DNA from: Chitinophagales bacterium
GTDB lineage: Bacteria > Bacteroidota > Bacteroidia > Chitinophagales > JADIYW01
Assembly (NCBI GenBank): GCA_019694955.1
Contig: JAIBAX010000038.1
Coordinates: 1-43,235 of the forward strand
DNA length: 43,235 nucleotides
Direction: 5' to 3'
In this document: one piece after another, positions 25,370-33,198 of the stretch
Numbering within the stretch: the first letter of the stretch is position 1
Layout: each line of letters opens with the position of its first letter
Program-made: the position numbers and the translations under genes
Notes under the pieces: generated by a model
The model's database searches: none
Told to the model about the DNA's origin: nothing
Seen by the model: only the letters and a program-made list of their open reading frames with translations

Positions 25370-25849
25370 CTACTTTTTTAATACCCATGCCCATAACATA
25401 CTGGCTTTTACAACTTCTTCTCCCGTTTCGTCTGTAACTTTTACTGGTACGAGTGTTTCTCCTTTATCTGTGTTTTGAATAAGTGAGATTTGCTCATTGG
25501 TGAGTGACGACACTGCTGTCTGTTTACCTTTGCTTCTGCGAATAAAGTCTACTGTTAACGTTTTCATAAGTGGTATCTTGTTATCCGGGATATTTACACC
25601 GACAAGAATACCGGTTGCTGTTTCTGCCAGTAGTGTTGTTGCAGCTGCGTGTATTTGTCCAATATGATTGCGCACTTTATTTTTATTTTCAAGTGATACT
25701 TTCAGTTCATTCGGGGTTATTTTCTCAAATTGTATCCCGGAAGTTCCGACAAATTTTACGGTACTGCCGATGGCAAAAGATATTGCCTTCATACGCAGTG
25801 ATTCGGGCAAGAAATTTAGTTTGTCAAGTGTCTTTGTCAGTTTATTCAT
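25370..25849 (-). CDS. DUF4442 hotdog-fold (thioesterase-like) protein
   Basis: 159 residues. The segment NKNKVRNHIGQIHAAATTLL is typical of the DUF4442/PaaI-like hotdog group, followed by LMKTLTVDFIRRSKGKQTAV. Members are thought to be acyl-CoA thioesterases or acyl-CoA binding proteins. Its position between the two carboxylase subunit genes fits release of, or protection from, CoA esters of the pathway. The start ATG is 25849; a 32-nt gap separates it from the biotin carboxylase start. Confidence 0.85.
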   Translation of the reverse strand: MNKLTKTLDKLNFLPESLRMKAISFAIGSTVKFVGTSGIQFEKITPNELKVSLENKNKVRNHIGQIHAAATTLLAETATGILVGVNIPDNKIPLMKTLTVDFIRRSKGKQTAVSSLTNEQISLIQNTDKGETLVPVKVTDETGEEVVKASMLWAWVLKK

Positions 25850-25930
25850 AATGATTAATCGTTGTAATGGTTAAAAGGATTGTCTAATAAATTTAAGTAT
25901 GCCAATCATAAAGTTATTGTCTTAAGTAAA

Positions 25931-27538
25931 CTACATTCTATAAACGCCCCAAGTTTGGGTGCCTTTGACTTCGTTCATATAAGTAAGTGTTAAAATTAGT
26001 CCCATGATATTTCTGGTATCACGTGGGTCGATGATGCCATCATCCCATAGCTGCCCGCTGGCGAAGAAGGCGTTGCTTTGTTTTTCGATTTCTGCTTTCA
26101 TGAATTCCTTCATTTGTGCTGCTTGGGCTTCATCAAATGTTTGTCCGCTTTTAATAGCGGCTTCACGACTGACCATTTGCATCACGCCTGCCAATTGCTC
26201 GCTTCCCATTACGGCAATCATGGAGTTGGGGTAGGAGAAGAGGAAGCGCGGATTATAAGCACGTCCACACATGGCATAGTTTCCGGCACCGTAAGAGGCG
26301 CCAATCATGAGGGTAAACATGGGTACTTCAGAATTTGAAACAGCATTAATCATTTTAGCACCATCTTTGATGATGCCATTCTGCTCGTAATTTTTACCGA
26401 CCATAAACCCTGTAATATTTTGGAGGAATAAAATAGGTGTATGATTCATATTGCAGAGTTGGATGAAGTGCGCACCTTTATTGGCTGAATCGTTAAAGAG
26501 TACGCCATTGTTTCCGATAATCGCTATTGGATAGCCATGTATTTTTGCATAACCACATATCAAGGTAGTTCCATATTCCTTTTTAAACTCATGGAATTCA
26601 GAACCATCTACGATTCTGGCAATGACTTCACGGCAGTCAAAAGGGATTTTTACATCTGCAGAGATGATTCCCAATAGTTCATCTATATCATATAACGGCT
26701 CCGGATAATTCAATATCTGTTGACCATTAACTATTGACTGTTGACCACCTAAGTTTGCCATCAATTCTCTTGCGATGCGAATGCCGTCCAATTCGTCTTG
26801 TGCCAGATAGTCTGATACGCCGGAAATCTTACTATGCATTTCTGCTCCACCCAATGTTTCGTCATCAACAATTTCGTTGGTAGCCATTTTTACCAAAGGA
26901 GGTCCGGCGAGAAAGACTTTCGCTTTATCTTTAATAAATATGGTATAGTCGCTCATTCCGGGAATATAGGCGCCACCAGCGGTAGAATTGCCAAAGACAA
27001 TAGAGATGGTGGGTAATCCTTTTTTTGACCTTCTGGTAATTTCCTTAAAATTATTTCCGCCGAGATTAAAAACCTGTGCTTGGTCTGGAAGGTTAGCGCC
27101 AGCACTTTCTACTAAATTTATGGAAGGTAGATTGTTCTCTTGCCCAATTTCATTAATTCTTAGTGCCTTTTTTAAAGTGGCGATATCTATTGCTCCACCT
27201 TTATTGGTACCCACATTGGCAGTTATTAAGGTCATCCGTCCCGATACAAACCCAATCCCTGATACCATGGTGCCACCTGTGCCGAAGCCGCCTTTTACCC
27301 CCAAACCTGCTAAAGGGAGGAGTTCTAAAAAGGGCGAATCTTGATCTAAAAGAAGTTCGATTCTTTCTCTCGCTAAGAATTTATCTTGAGACTTCGCTTT
27401 GGCAATATGTTTTTCTTCTCCCTGAAATTGCGATTGCTTGAGATGCTTGTTGAGTTCTTCAATTTTTGCGAGCATTTTCTGGTAATTATCCTTATAGGAT
27501 GCCGCATTTACGTTGATTTTGGATTGTATTACAGACAT
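25931..27538 (-). CDS. Acyl-CoA carboxylase carboxyltransferase (beta) subunit
   Basis: 535 residues from ATG 27538 (MSVIQSKINVNAASYKDNYQ); an upstream ATG 27550 would add four residues. It is a carboxyltransferase of the methylcrotonyl/geranyl-CoA type: LVESAGANLPDQAQVF, IVFGNSTAGGAYIPGMSDYT, FLAGPPLVKMATNEIVDDE, LGGAEMHSKISGVSDYLA, FLQNITGFMVGKNYEQNGII, GASYGAGNYAMCGRAYNPRF. It would transfer CO2 from biotin to the gamma carbon of a branched enoyl-CoA. A repeat-encoded segment (GGQQSIVNGQQILNY) separates the two crotonase halves. It is the first gene of the - strand locus, with a palindromic operator over its promoter. Confidence 0.94.
   Translation of the reverse strand: MSVIQSKINVNAASYKDNYQKMLAKIEELNKHLKQSQFQGEEKHIAKAKSQDKFLARERIELLLDQDSPFLELLPLAGLGVKGGFGTGGTMVSGIGFVSGRMTLITANVGTNKGGAIDIATLKKALRINEIGQENNLPSINLVESAGANLPDQAQVFNLGGNNFKEITRRSKKGLPTISIVFGNSTAGGAYIPGMSDYTIFIKDKAKVFLAGPPLVKMATNEIVDDETLGGAEMHSKISGVSDYLAQDELDGIRIARELMANLGGQQSIVNGQQILNYPEPLYDIDELLGIISADVKIPFDCREVIARIVDGSEFHEFKKEYGTTLICGYAKIHGYPIAIIGNNGVLFNDSANKGAHFIQLCNMNHTPILFLQNITGFMVGKNYEQNGIIKDGAKMINAVSNSEVPMFTLMIGASYGAGNYAMCGRAYNPRFLFSYPNSMIAVMGSEQLAGVMQMVSREAAIKSGQTFDEAQAAQMKEFMKAEIEKQSNAFFASGQLWDDGIIDPRDTRNIMGLILTLTYMNEVKGTQTWGVYRM
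26717..26749. repeat. In-gene copy of the repeat family (carboxyltransferase linker)
   Basis: CTGTTGACCATTAACTATTG followed by ACTGTTGACC, read in frame on the - strand as GGQQSIVNGQQ between the two halves of the carboxyltransferase. Confidence 0.65.
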
Positions 27539-27553
27539 AATTTTGCACATTAC

Positions 27554-27600
27554 ATTTGTACAAATATGCGTTTTATTTTTTATTTGACCAAACGTTTGGT
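27554..27600 (-). promoter_or_regulatory. Promoter of the acyl-CoA locus with palindromic operator
   Basis: Reading on the - strand, TTTG (27589-27592) could be the -33 box and CATATTTG (27561-27568) the -7 box, 20 nt apart and 22 nt before the start codon. The -33 box lies inside the perfect 14-bp palindrome ACCAAACGTTTGGT (27587-27600), typical in size and symmetry of a TetR-family operator. A second perfect 12-bp palindrome, ATTTGTACAAAT (27554-27565), covers the -7/+1 region. The regulator gene is not in the window. Confidence 0.6.
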
Positions 27601-27736
27601 AAAAAAAATATGTCGGATTTTGAAAATGGAGATTTCGACTGGTGTTTTCTATACGAGGTGGGAAACAAGGTTTTTAAATTGGGCGGTTGGCAAAACTTCC
27701 TATTGAGTGAGGATTAAACTCATGAATGATTTTAGT

Positions 27737-28002
27737 AATTAGAGACAAGTATTTTATTTTATAATTGGCTCTAAGTATTAATTTTTATGAAATTAAAGAC
27801 AAGTATATATTTTTATATTTGTCTTTAACTGTATATTTTTGAATAATTAAAGACAAATTTATTTAATTTTAATTGTCTCTAATAGTTTATTTTTATATAA
27901 TTAAAGACAAATATATTTTTTATTTTATGTTGTTAAAGATGAATTAAATATTTATATTTGTCTTTAAGTATTATTTTTTATGTAGTTAAAGACAAATATA
28001 TG
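27737..28002. repeat. 54-bp-period array of alternating inverted repeats
   Basis: Forward half-sites (core TTAAAGAC) start at 27739, 27793, 27847, 27901, 27933 (diverged) and 27986. Reverse half-sites (core GTCTTTAA) start at 27767, 27821, 27875 and 27960. Forward-to-reverse spacing is 28 and reverse-to-forward 26, giving a 54-bp period, except for about 22 bp missing after the fourth forward site. The last forward site ends in the ATG (28000) of the ATPase gene. The rest of 27601-27736 shows no gene. Confidence 0.85.
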
Positions 28003-29430
28003 GAAATAGATATATCAGGCAGGACATTAGAGTTGGATATATTTAACAAGATGTTGCAATCTGAGAGGTCTGAATTTGTTGCAGTTACAGGGCGAAGGAG
28101 AGTAGGGAAAACATTCTTAATCAAACATGGGTTTTCTGAACACATGGCGTTTTACTTTACTGGAAAAAAAGATGCCACTATAGAAGAGCAACTGGCAGCA
28201 TTTAGCAGAACAATGGCTACATATTATTCGATGCCATTCTTGCCTGCTACTCCAGAAAACTGGGATTTGGCCTTTGAACAGCTAAAACTACATCTTACAA
28301 ATCAAAAGAAGAGAAGGAAGCAAGTTGTTTTTTTTGATGAGGTGCCATGGATAGCCACACAAAAATCAGGATTTCTTTCTGCACTAGATCATTTTTGGAA
28401 TGCTTGGGCTATCGATAAGCGTATTATACTGGTTATTTGCGGCTCAGCTGCATCGTGGATTACCAAAAACATTGTCAACAATAGAGGTGGTTTGCACAAC
28501 AGACTGACACAGCATATAAACCTAAAACCATTTACACTCACCGAAACGGAAGCATATTTGAAGAAAAGACATATTCAGCTGCCAAAGTATGATATTCTTC
28601 AATTATATATGGCAATGGGTGGTATCCCTTTTTATTTAAATGAGGTGGTAAGAGGGGATACGGCCGTTACTGCTATTGACAGGATTTGTTTTAGCGAGCA
28701 TGGTTTGTTGAGGACAGAATTTGACAATTTATATAAGGCTTTGTTTGACAATTGGGAAATATATGAGAAGATTATCAAGATGTTGGCTACAAAATGGAAA
28801 GGGCTGACACGACTGGAAATTATAGAGATGAGCGGCTATACCAATGGGGGTGGGTTAACAAGGATATTAAACGATTTAGAGGAGGCATCTTTTATCAAAT
28901 CTTATCGTCCCTTTGGCAAGTTAGAACGCAATACCTTGTATCGACTTACGGATGAATATTCCCTTTTTTATTTAAGCTTCATAACAAAAGCTAAGTCGGC
29001 AAAACCGGGTGTGTGGACAAGTATCAGCCAATCACAAAAGTATAAGGCATGGGCAGGGTTTGCTTTTGAAGGCATTTGTATCAAACATATCGACAAAATT
29101 AAGGCTGCGTTAGGCATTTCGGGAGTTTATACCGAAGAATCTAGTTTTGTGTTGAAAGGTAACGATGCACAAGAGGGATTTCAGATAGATCTGCTTATAG
29201 ATAGAAAGGATAATGCTATCAGCATTTGTGAGATGAAGTTCTATTCGGGAAAAATATCTGTTAATAAGAAATATGCACAACAACTTTGGGAGCGCAGGGA
29301 GCAATTCAGGAAGATTACAAAAACCCGTAAGCAATTGAATACCATCATGATTACTACCTACGGTGTAGAGGTCAGCGAATACAGCTTAGGCATTATTGAT
29401 CAGGTAGTAGATATGCGTGCTTTATTTTGA
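28000..29430 (+). CDS. ATPase_2/DUF234-type ATP-binding protein with PD-(D/E)XK tail
   Basis: 476 residues from ATG 28000 (MEIDISGRTLELDIFNKMLQ). The longer frame from 27958 would translate repeat DNA and is rejected. The N-terminal AAA-like ATPase has Walker A GRRRVGKT (31-38), Walker B VVFFDE (109-114) and ICGSAASWI. A winged-helix-like region (about 255-330: IIKMLATKWKGLTRLEII...GGGLTRILNDLEE) follows. The C-terminal part resembles DUF234, with a nuclease-type pattern QIDLLIDRKDNAISICEMK (D397, E411, K413). Proteins of this kind are abundant in Bacteroidota and archaea; their job is not known, though DNA or defence roles have been suggested for the fold. It is monocistronic with the repeat array as its entire upstream region. 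Confidence 0.9.
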   Translation: MEIDISGRTLELDIFNKMLQSERSEFVAVTGRRRVGKTFLIKHGFSEHMAFYFTGKKDATIEEQLAAFSRTMATYYSMPFLPATPENWDLAFEQLKLHLTNQKKRRKQVVFFDEVPWIATQKSGFLSALDHFWNAWAIDKRIILVICGSAASWITKNIVNNRGGLHNRLTQHINLKPFTLTETEAYLKKRHIQLPKYDILQLYMAMGGIPFYLNEVVRGDTAVTAIDRICFSEHGLLRTEFDNLYKALFDNWEIYEKIIKMLATKWKGLTRLEIIEMSGYTNGGGLTRILNDLEEASFIKSYRPFGKLERNTLYRLTDEYSLFYLSFITKAKSAKPGVWTSISQSQKYKAWAGFAFEGICIKHIDKIKAALGISGVYTEESSFVLKGNDAQEGFQIDLLIDRKDNAISICEMKFYSGKISVNKKYAQQLWERREQFRKITKTRKQLNTIMITTYGVEVSEYSLGIIDQVVDMRALF

Positions 29431-29444
29431 CCTAATCTCGAAGG

Positions 29445-30560
29445 TTAACTTTTTTTGCTTTCTTCATCGAGTTTTTCAAAAGCTTCCAAAGGTGCCCAAA
29501 AGGTAGTGCCAGGAATGGATAAACCCAATCTAAAATCTGGTCGCATGGTATTTAAAATATTGGGTCGCTTGAAACCTTTGATGATTTTTACGTCGTAGAT
29601 TTCTTCTACGGATGCCAAATATTTCAATTCCGCCACCTGAGCACCGGTAGGGATGTGAATTACAGCAACGCCTGCATTGGGGGAGCGGTCGCTGATATCT
29701 AACTTGCCGAAAATGGATGAGTGTTTGCGTATTCTTGAAAATCCTACAAACAAATAATCGCCCACTCTGTCCATTCCCCGAAGGAAATAGTTCAATCGAC
29801 GCACTTCTGTAAGTTGCCCTGTTTTGGTATCTACTTTGGAGATGGCACCATTGCGTGATTGTAAAACAAACAATTCATCGCCAAACATCCTTGGGGAGTG
29901 AGGCATTTCGAGTCCTTCGGCGATGATGTCATTGGTGTCGATATCTATCAAAATTCCTTGCTCACCTAAGGTGTCTTTCCAACTGCGTGCTGTATTGCCT
30001 TTATTGAAGGCGGTCGCATATTTTGGGCGACCGTTTTTCATGGCCATTCCATTGAGGTGACAGCGGTCTTCGGAGGCTAACTCAGTTATGAAATCAGGCT
30101 TCCAAACAGGCGTGAAGCTATAGTTTTTGTCGATTTTTACGATACAAGAAAAGGAAGTATTGACGGCATAGAGTTCTCCATTGCCGAACTCCAAATCATG
30201 AATGTCGAGATAGCTGGAATAATAAGTGGCACGTGGCATGAACATCGCATCATAAACGCCGGGAGATTTGGGGTAGTGCCAAGCCAACTCTGGGGAATTA
30301 CGCATGTAGATGACTTCATCTTTGGTAGCGACGGCCATTTCGTCCCCATCTAGAGCGATGCCCATAACGCGTTGAAAGTTGCGTGGCAACTGTATCATCT
30401 GATCACTGTTTTTCGGACTCATAATGATGAGTTTGCCTGCTTGATAGGTGCTTATTGCCAGCGAACAATTGAGTTGCAATAAGAGTTCAGCGAAGCTTGG
30501 GCTATAGGTGCAGGAGAAAGGGGCAGGTGGTTGTCCAACCTGATTTTGGTGATTTTCCAT
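29445..30560 (-). CDS. TIGR03032 family protein
   Basis: 371 residues. The sequence CTYSPSFAELLLQLNCSLAI then STYQAGKLI is the characteristic opening of the TIGR03032/DUF4915 family. Repeated short beta motifs (for example GELYAVNTSFSCIVKID, GDYLFVGFSRIRKHS) indicate a beta-propeller. There is no signal peptide, so it appears cytoplasmic. No reaction is established for the family; some members occur near glycan or peptide-modification genes, but none are here. It converges with the ATPase gene, leaving only 14 nt between stops, with no clear shared terminator. Confidence 0.88.
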   Translation of the reverse strand: MENHQNQVGQPPAPFSCTYSPSFAELLLQLNCSLAISTYQAGKLIIMSPKNSDQMIQLPRNFQRVMGIALDGDEMAVATKDEVIYMRNSPELAWHYPKSPGVYDAMFMPRATYYSSYLDIHDLEFGNGELYAVNTSFSCIVKIDKNYSFTPVWKPDFITELASEDRCHLNGMAMKNGRPKYATAFNKGNTARSWKDTLGEQGILIDIDTNDIIAEGLEMPHSPRMFGDELFVLQSRNGAISKVDTKTGQLTEVRRLNYFLRGMDRVGDYLFVGFSRIRKHSSIFGKLDISDRSPNAGVAVIHIPTGAQVAELKYLASVEEIYDVKIIKGFKRPNILNTMRPDFRLGLSIPGTTFWAPLEAFEKLDEESKKS

Positions 30561-30590
30561 ATGTTGTTTTTTTGCTAATATAGTTGATTT

Positions 30591-33194
30591 TTATTCTTTA
30601 ATAAATTTTCCTTTTCCAAAACCTACGATAGATTCTATGGTATATAGATAAACACCATTGGAGAAGGCTTCTGTATTAAAACTAAAGAAATTATCCTCGA
30701 TAGTTTTTTGTAGTAATTGTTTCCCATTGATATCATAAATTGTGATAATGGTTGCCTGTTTTTCCGGATTGTTGAATTCAATCAAAAGTTTTTCTCGTGT
30801 TGGATTAGGATACGCTATTGAAGCGATATTTTGCTGGTGTTGGTGGTCGTTGATGCCGCTGATTACCCCAAAGATATTGCGTGTTTCGTTGGTTGTTATG
30901 GGTGTGTTGAAGTCGAAGTAGATATCTGCTTTATTGGTGAAGGTAGTACCGATGCCGGCACCTTGTTTGGGTTGGATGCTGTACTTGATAAAGCCATGGC
31001 TCGCGGGTTCGTTGGTGGAGGAGGGTGGGAGGAGGATATTATAGAAATAAAATTTAGCAGTTCTATTTTTGTCAAATTCTACTTTGTAAGGATGAGAACT
31101 TTGAATCATTTCGAAAGTAGATATATCGAAATTAGTATTAATGGTGTCGATAACTACAATATTGAAGGCAGTATCATTCCCTGTGTTTTGGAATCGGATG
31201 GTATATTCGAAAGGTTTTTCAGAAGGTTCTACTGTAGGATCAAGATTACAAATTTTGTCGTTAGGGTCATAAGAGCCTGTTGTGCGTATATTTGTTGAAT
31301 CAACATTATTTACTAAGTTTTTTTCTTCAAAATCAAGAATTTCTATTTGGCAATAGCTATTTATATTGGTACCAATTGGCGTACTCGCCTTTACTTGTAA
31401 TGATAGTAAAATACTATTTTTCCTGTTGCCAATACTATCCATTTGCCAGAAATATTTCCCATCTGCGGTTGAAGTAAATGGTGGCTCTGAATTTAGTAAT
31501 AATAAGTTTTCGTTTAAATGATAGGTAATAATGCCTGTTTTATTAAAATAATCAAAACCTGAAATCGCAATATTTTGGTATGCAGGAAAACCAGGTCTGA
31601 AAGCACCACCCGCATTTGCAATATCTATTGAAAAATCTATCTTAGAGGTGTCGAAAGTAGCTATAAAATTTAATGTATCAATATTCACATTTACATTGCC
31701 ATCAAAATTAATCGTATGATTCTCAGGAGAAAAAGTAAAATTTTCTAAACTTGGTGTAATGGTATTTGTACCAATATCGAGAAAAATGTAATAATTTGGA
31801 TTGGCAAGCTGTACATAATTTCCATGAATAATTTTAGGTCTTAATCGTAAGTTCTCAGCAGTATTTTGCTCATTTTCAGTTGTAATTCCATCATTATCTA
31901 AATCAAACAAGATATTTCCAGAAGCAACGCCTATTTTTCCATTGTTTTCGTAAAAAGTAAAGTGAGGATTGTAATAACATTGAGCTCCACAATAATATAA
32001 TCCTGTTTCATGAAGCATTAAAATATCTACATCCCCATCATTATCCAAATCAATAAAATCATTACTTAAAATTATACTACCTTCATAACTTGCATAACTT
32101 TTTAATTCATAAAAAGTTGAATTATATAAAGGGTTTGGTTCAAAATTTCCATTCTTGTTAATTAGGCTTTTATAGCTAGCAAATCTTCTGTACGAAATTT
32201 TTTCAGTTAAATAAACACCTACGTCAATTTTGTTATCTTGGTTAATATCATTAAATGTTATGAAATTAGGTAAGGGTCGAATGACCGGCCTTCCCTGAAA
32301 ATCAATTTTTCCAATCTCTATAAAATCACCGGTTTTTGTTCCATTATTTTCTATAAAAACTAATTTTATTTTTAAGTAATTGCCATATTCTATATCATAA
32401 ATAGCTTCGTAATCAAACCCAGCTATAATCTCAATAGTCCCATCTTCATCAATATCTGCTACATATAAGTTATTTAAAAAATTGGCATGTAAGCTGTCAG
32501 TTGGGATAATATTACTTTTTACAATACTAGGTATAGTATCAAAAATAGGAGCATTTGCACTTCCAATATTTTCATAAAAAGAAACCTTGAATTCATACGA
32601 GTCAGAAGCGTAGTATAAACTATTCATGGTGATTAAATCAAATTTTTCATCTCCATTAAAATCTTTAAAGATAAAATCAAAACTGTAATTAAAAGAAGCA
32701 TTTTCTTCATTCCATTGGTTTTCTTCAACACTTTGGTTATTATTGGTTTTAAAACTTCTTATTTCCTTTATTTTTTCAAGATTAGAATTTAGAAATATAG
32801 GGCTATTGTTTTCAAATCCATATCCAATTTCATTAACTTTTACTTCGAAATAGGGTAAATTCTTGGTACCTCTGTTTTCAATATAAAAAAGTGATATATC
32901 CAAATTATATTCATACATTTCATCTCTTTTACCACGACCAATAATATCTAAATCGCCATCATTGTCAAAATCTACTAGTTTTATTTTAACAAAAATGTCA
33001 TCTATTTTTGTATTTACAATTTCAGGATTAAATGCATTTTTATTTTTTATAAATGCAGCATTGTTAAGTGTATCCTGCCCATTTACATTTTTGTTTATAA
33101 ATACCGCCAACATCAAAGGAGTCATTTTTTTGAACAATTGGATTTTGTTTCTCCAAATCCGCCATTTTCTGTGGTAATGTCTTAGTGATTTCAT
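30591..33194 (-). CDS. T9SS surface protein with FG-GAP-like Ca-binding repeats (paralogue A)
   Basis: 867 residues. The unusual N-terminus (MKSLRHYHRKWRIWRNKIQL) is long and basic before a weak hydrophobic segment (TPLMLAVFINKNVNGQ). The body has VCBS/FG-GAP-like units with DxDxDG calcium loops (VDFDNDGDLDIIGRG, DFNGDEKFDLI, DIDEDGTIEIIAGFD, DLDNDGDVDILML, DLDNDGITTENEQ). A DUF11/CARDB-like domain (GSYDPNDKICNLDP...YTIRFQNTGNDTAFNI) and a type A T9SS sorting domain (IAYPNPTREKLLIEF...GVYLYTIES) follow. It starts 4 nt after paralogue B ends, hence co-transcribed. Likely surface display or secretion; function unknown. Confidence 0.88.
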   Translation of the reverse strand: MKSLRHYHRKWRIWRNKIQLFKKMTPLMLAVFINKNVNGQDTLNNAAFIKNKNAFNPEIVNTKIDDIFVKIKLVDFDNDGDLDIIGRGKRDEMYEYNLDISLFYIENRGTKNLPYFEVKVNEIGYGFENNSPIFLNSNLEKIKEIRSFKTNNNQSVEENQWNEENASFNYSFDFIFKDFNGDEKFDLITMNSLYYASDSYEFKVSFYENIGSANAPIFDTIPSIVKSNIIPTDSLHANFLNNLYVADIDEDGTIEIIAGFDYEAIYDIEYGNYLKIKLVFIENNGTKTGDFIEIGKIDFQGRPVIRPLPNFITFNDINQDNKIDVGVYLTEKISYRRFASYKSLINKNGNFEPNPLYNSTFYELKSYASYEGSIILSNDFIDLDNDGDVDILMLHETGLYYCGAQCYYNPHFTFYENNGKIGVASGNILFDLDNDGITTENEQNTAENLRLRPKIIHGNYVQLANPNYYIFLDIGTNTITPSLENFTFSPENHTINFDGNVNVNIDTLNFIATFDTSKIDFSIDIANAGGAFRPGFPAYQNIAISGFDYFNKTGIITYHLNENLLLLNSEPPFTSTADGKYFWQMDSIGNRKNSILLSLQVKASTPIGTNINSYCQIEILDFEEKNLVNNVDSTNIRTTGSYDPNDKICNLDPTVEPSEKPFEYTIRFQNTGNDTAFNIVVIDTINTNFDISTFEMIQSSHPYKVEFDKNRTAKFYFYNILLPPSSTNEPASHGFIKYSIQPKQGAGIGTTFTNKADIYFDFNTPITTNETRNIFGVISGINDHQHQQNIASIAYPNPTREKLLIEFNNPEKQATIITIYDINGKQLLQKTIEDNFFSFNTEAFSNGVYLYTIESIVGFGKGKFIKE

Positions 33195-33198
33195 ATAA

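Noticed and set aside
27958..27999. Earlier start for the ATPase gene
   Set aside because: These 14 codons are part of the repeat array; homologous proteins typically begin close to the conserved GR..EL segment.
27737..28002. CRISPR array
   Set aside because: The period is regular, but the half-sites alternate in orientation and the intervals between them are themselves AT-rich and similar, with no unique spacers or cas genes.
30831..31298. + strand ORF with a Val/Gly-rich product inside the FG-GAP gene
   Set aside because: It is a shadow of the conserved T9SS and DUF11-like region; the same shadow recurs in the paralogue because the DNA is nearly identical.
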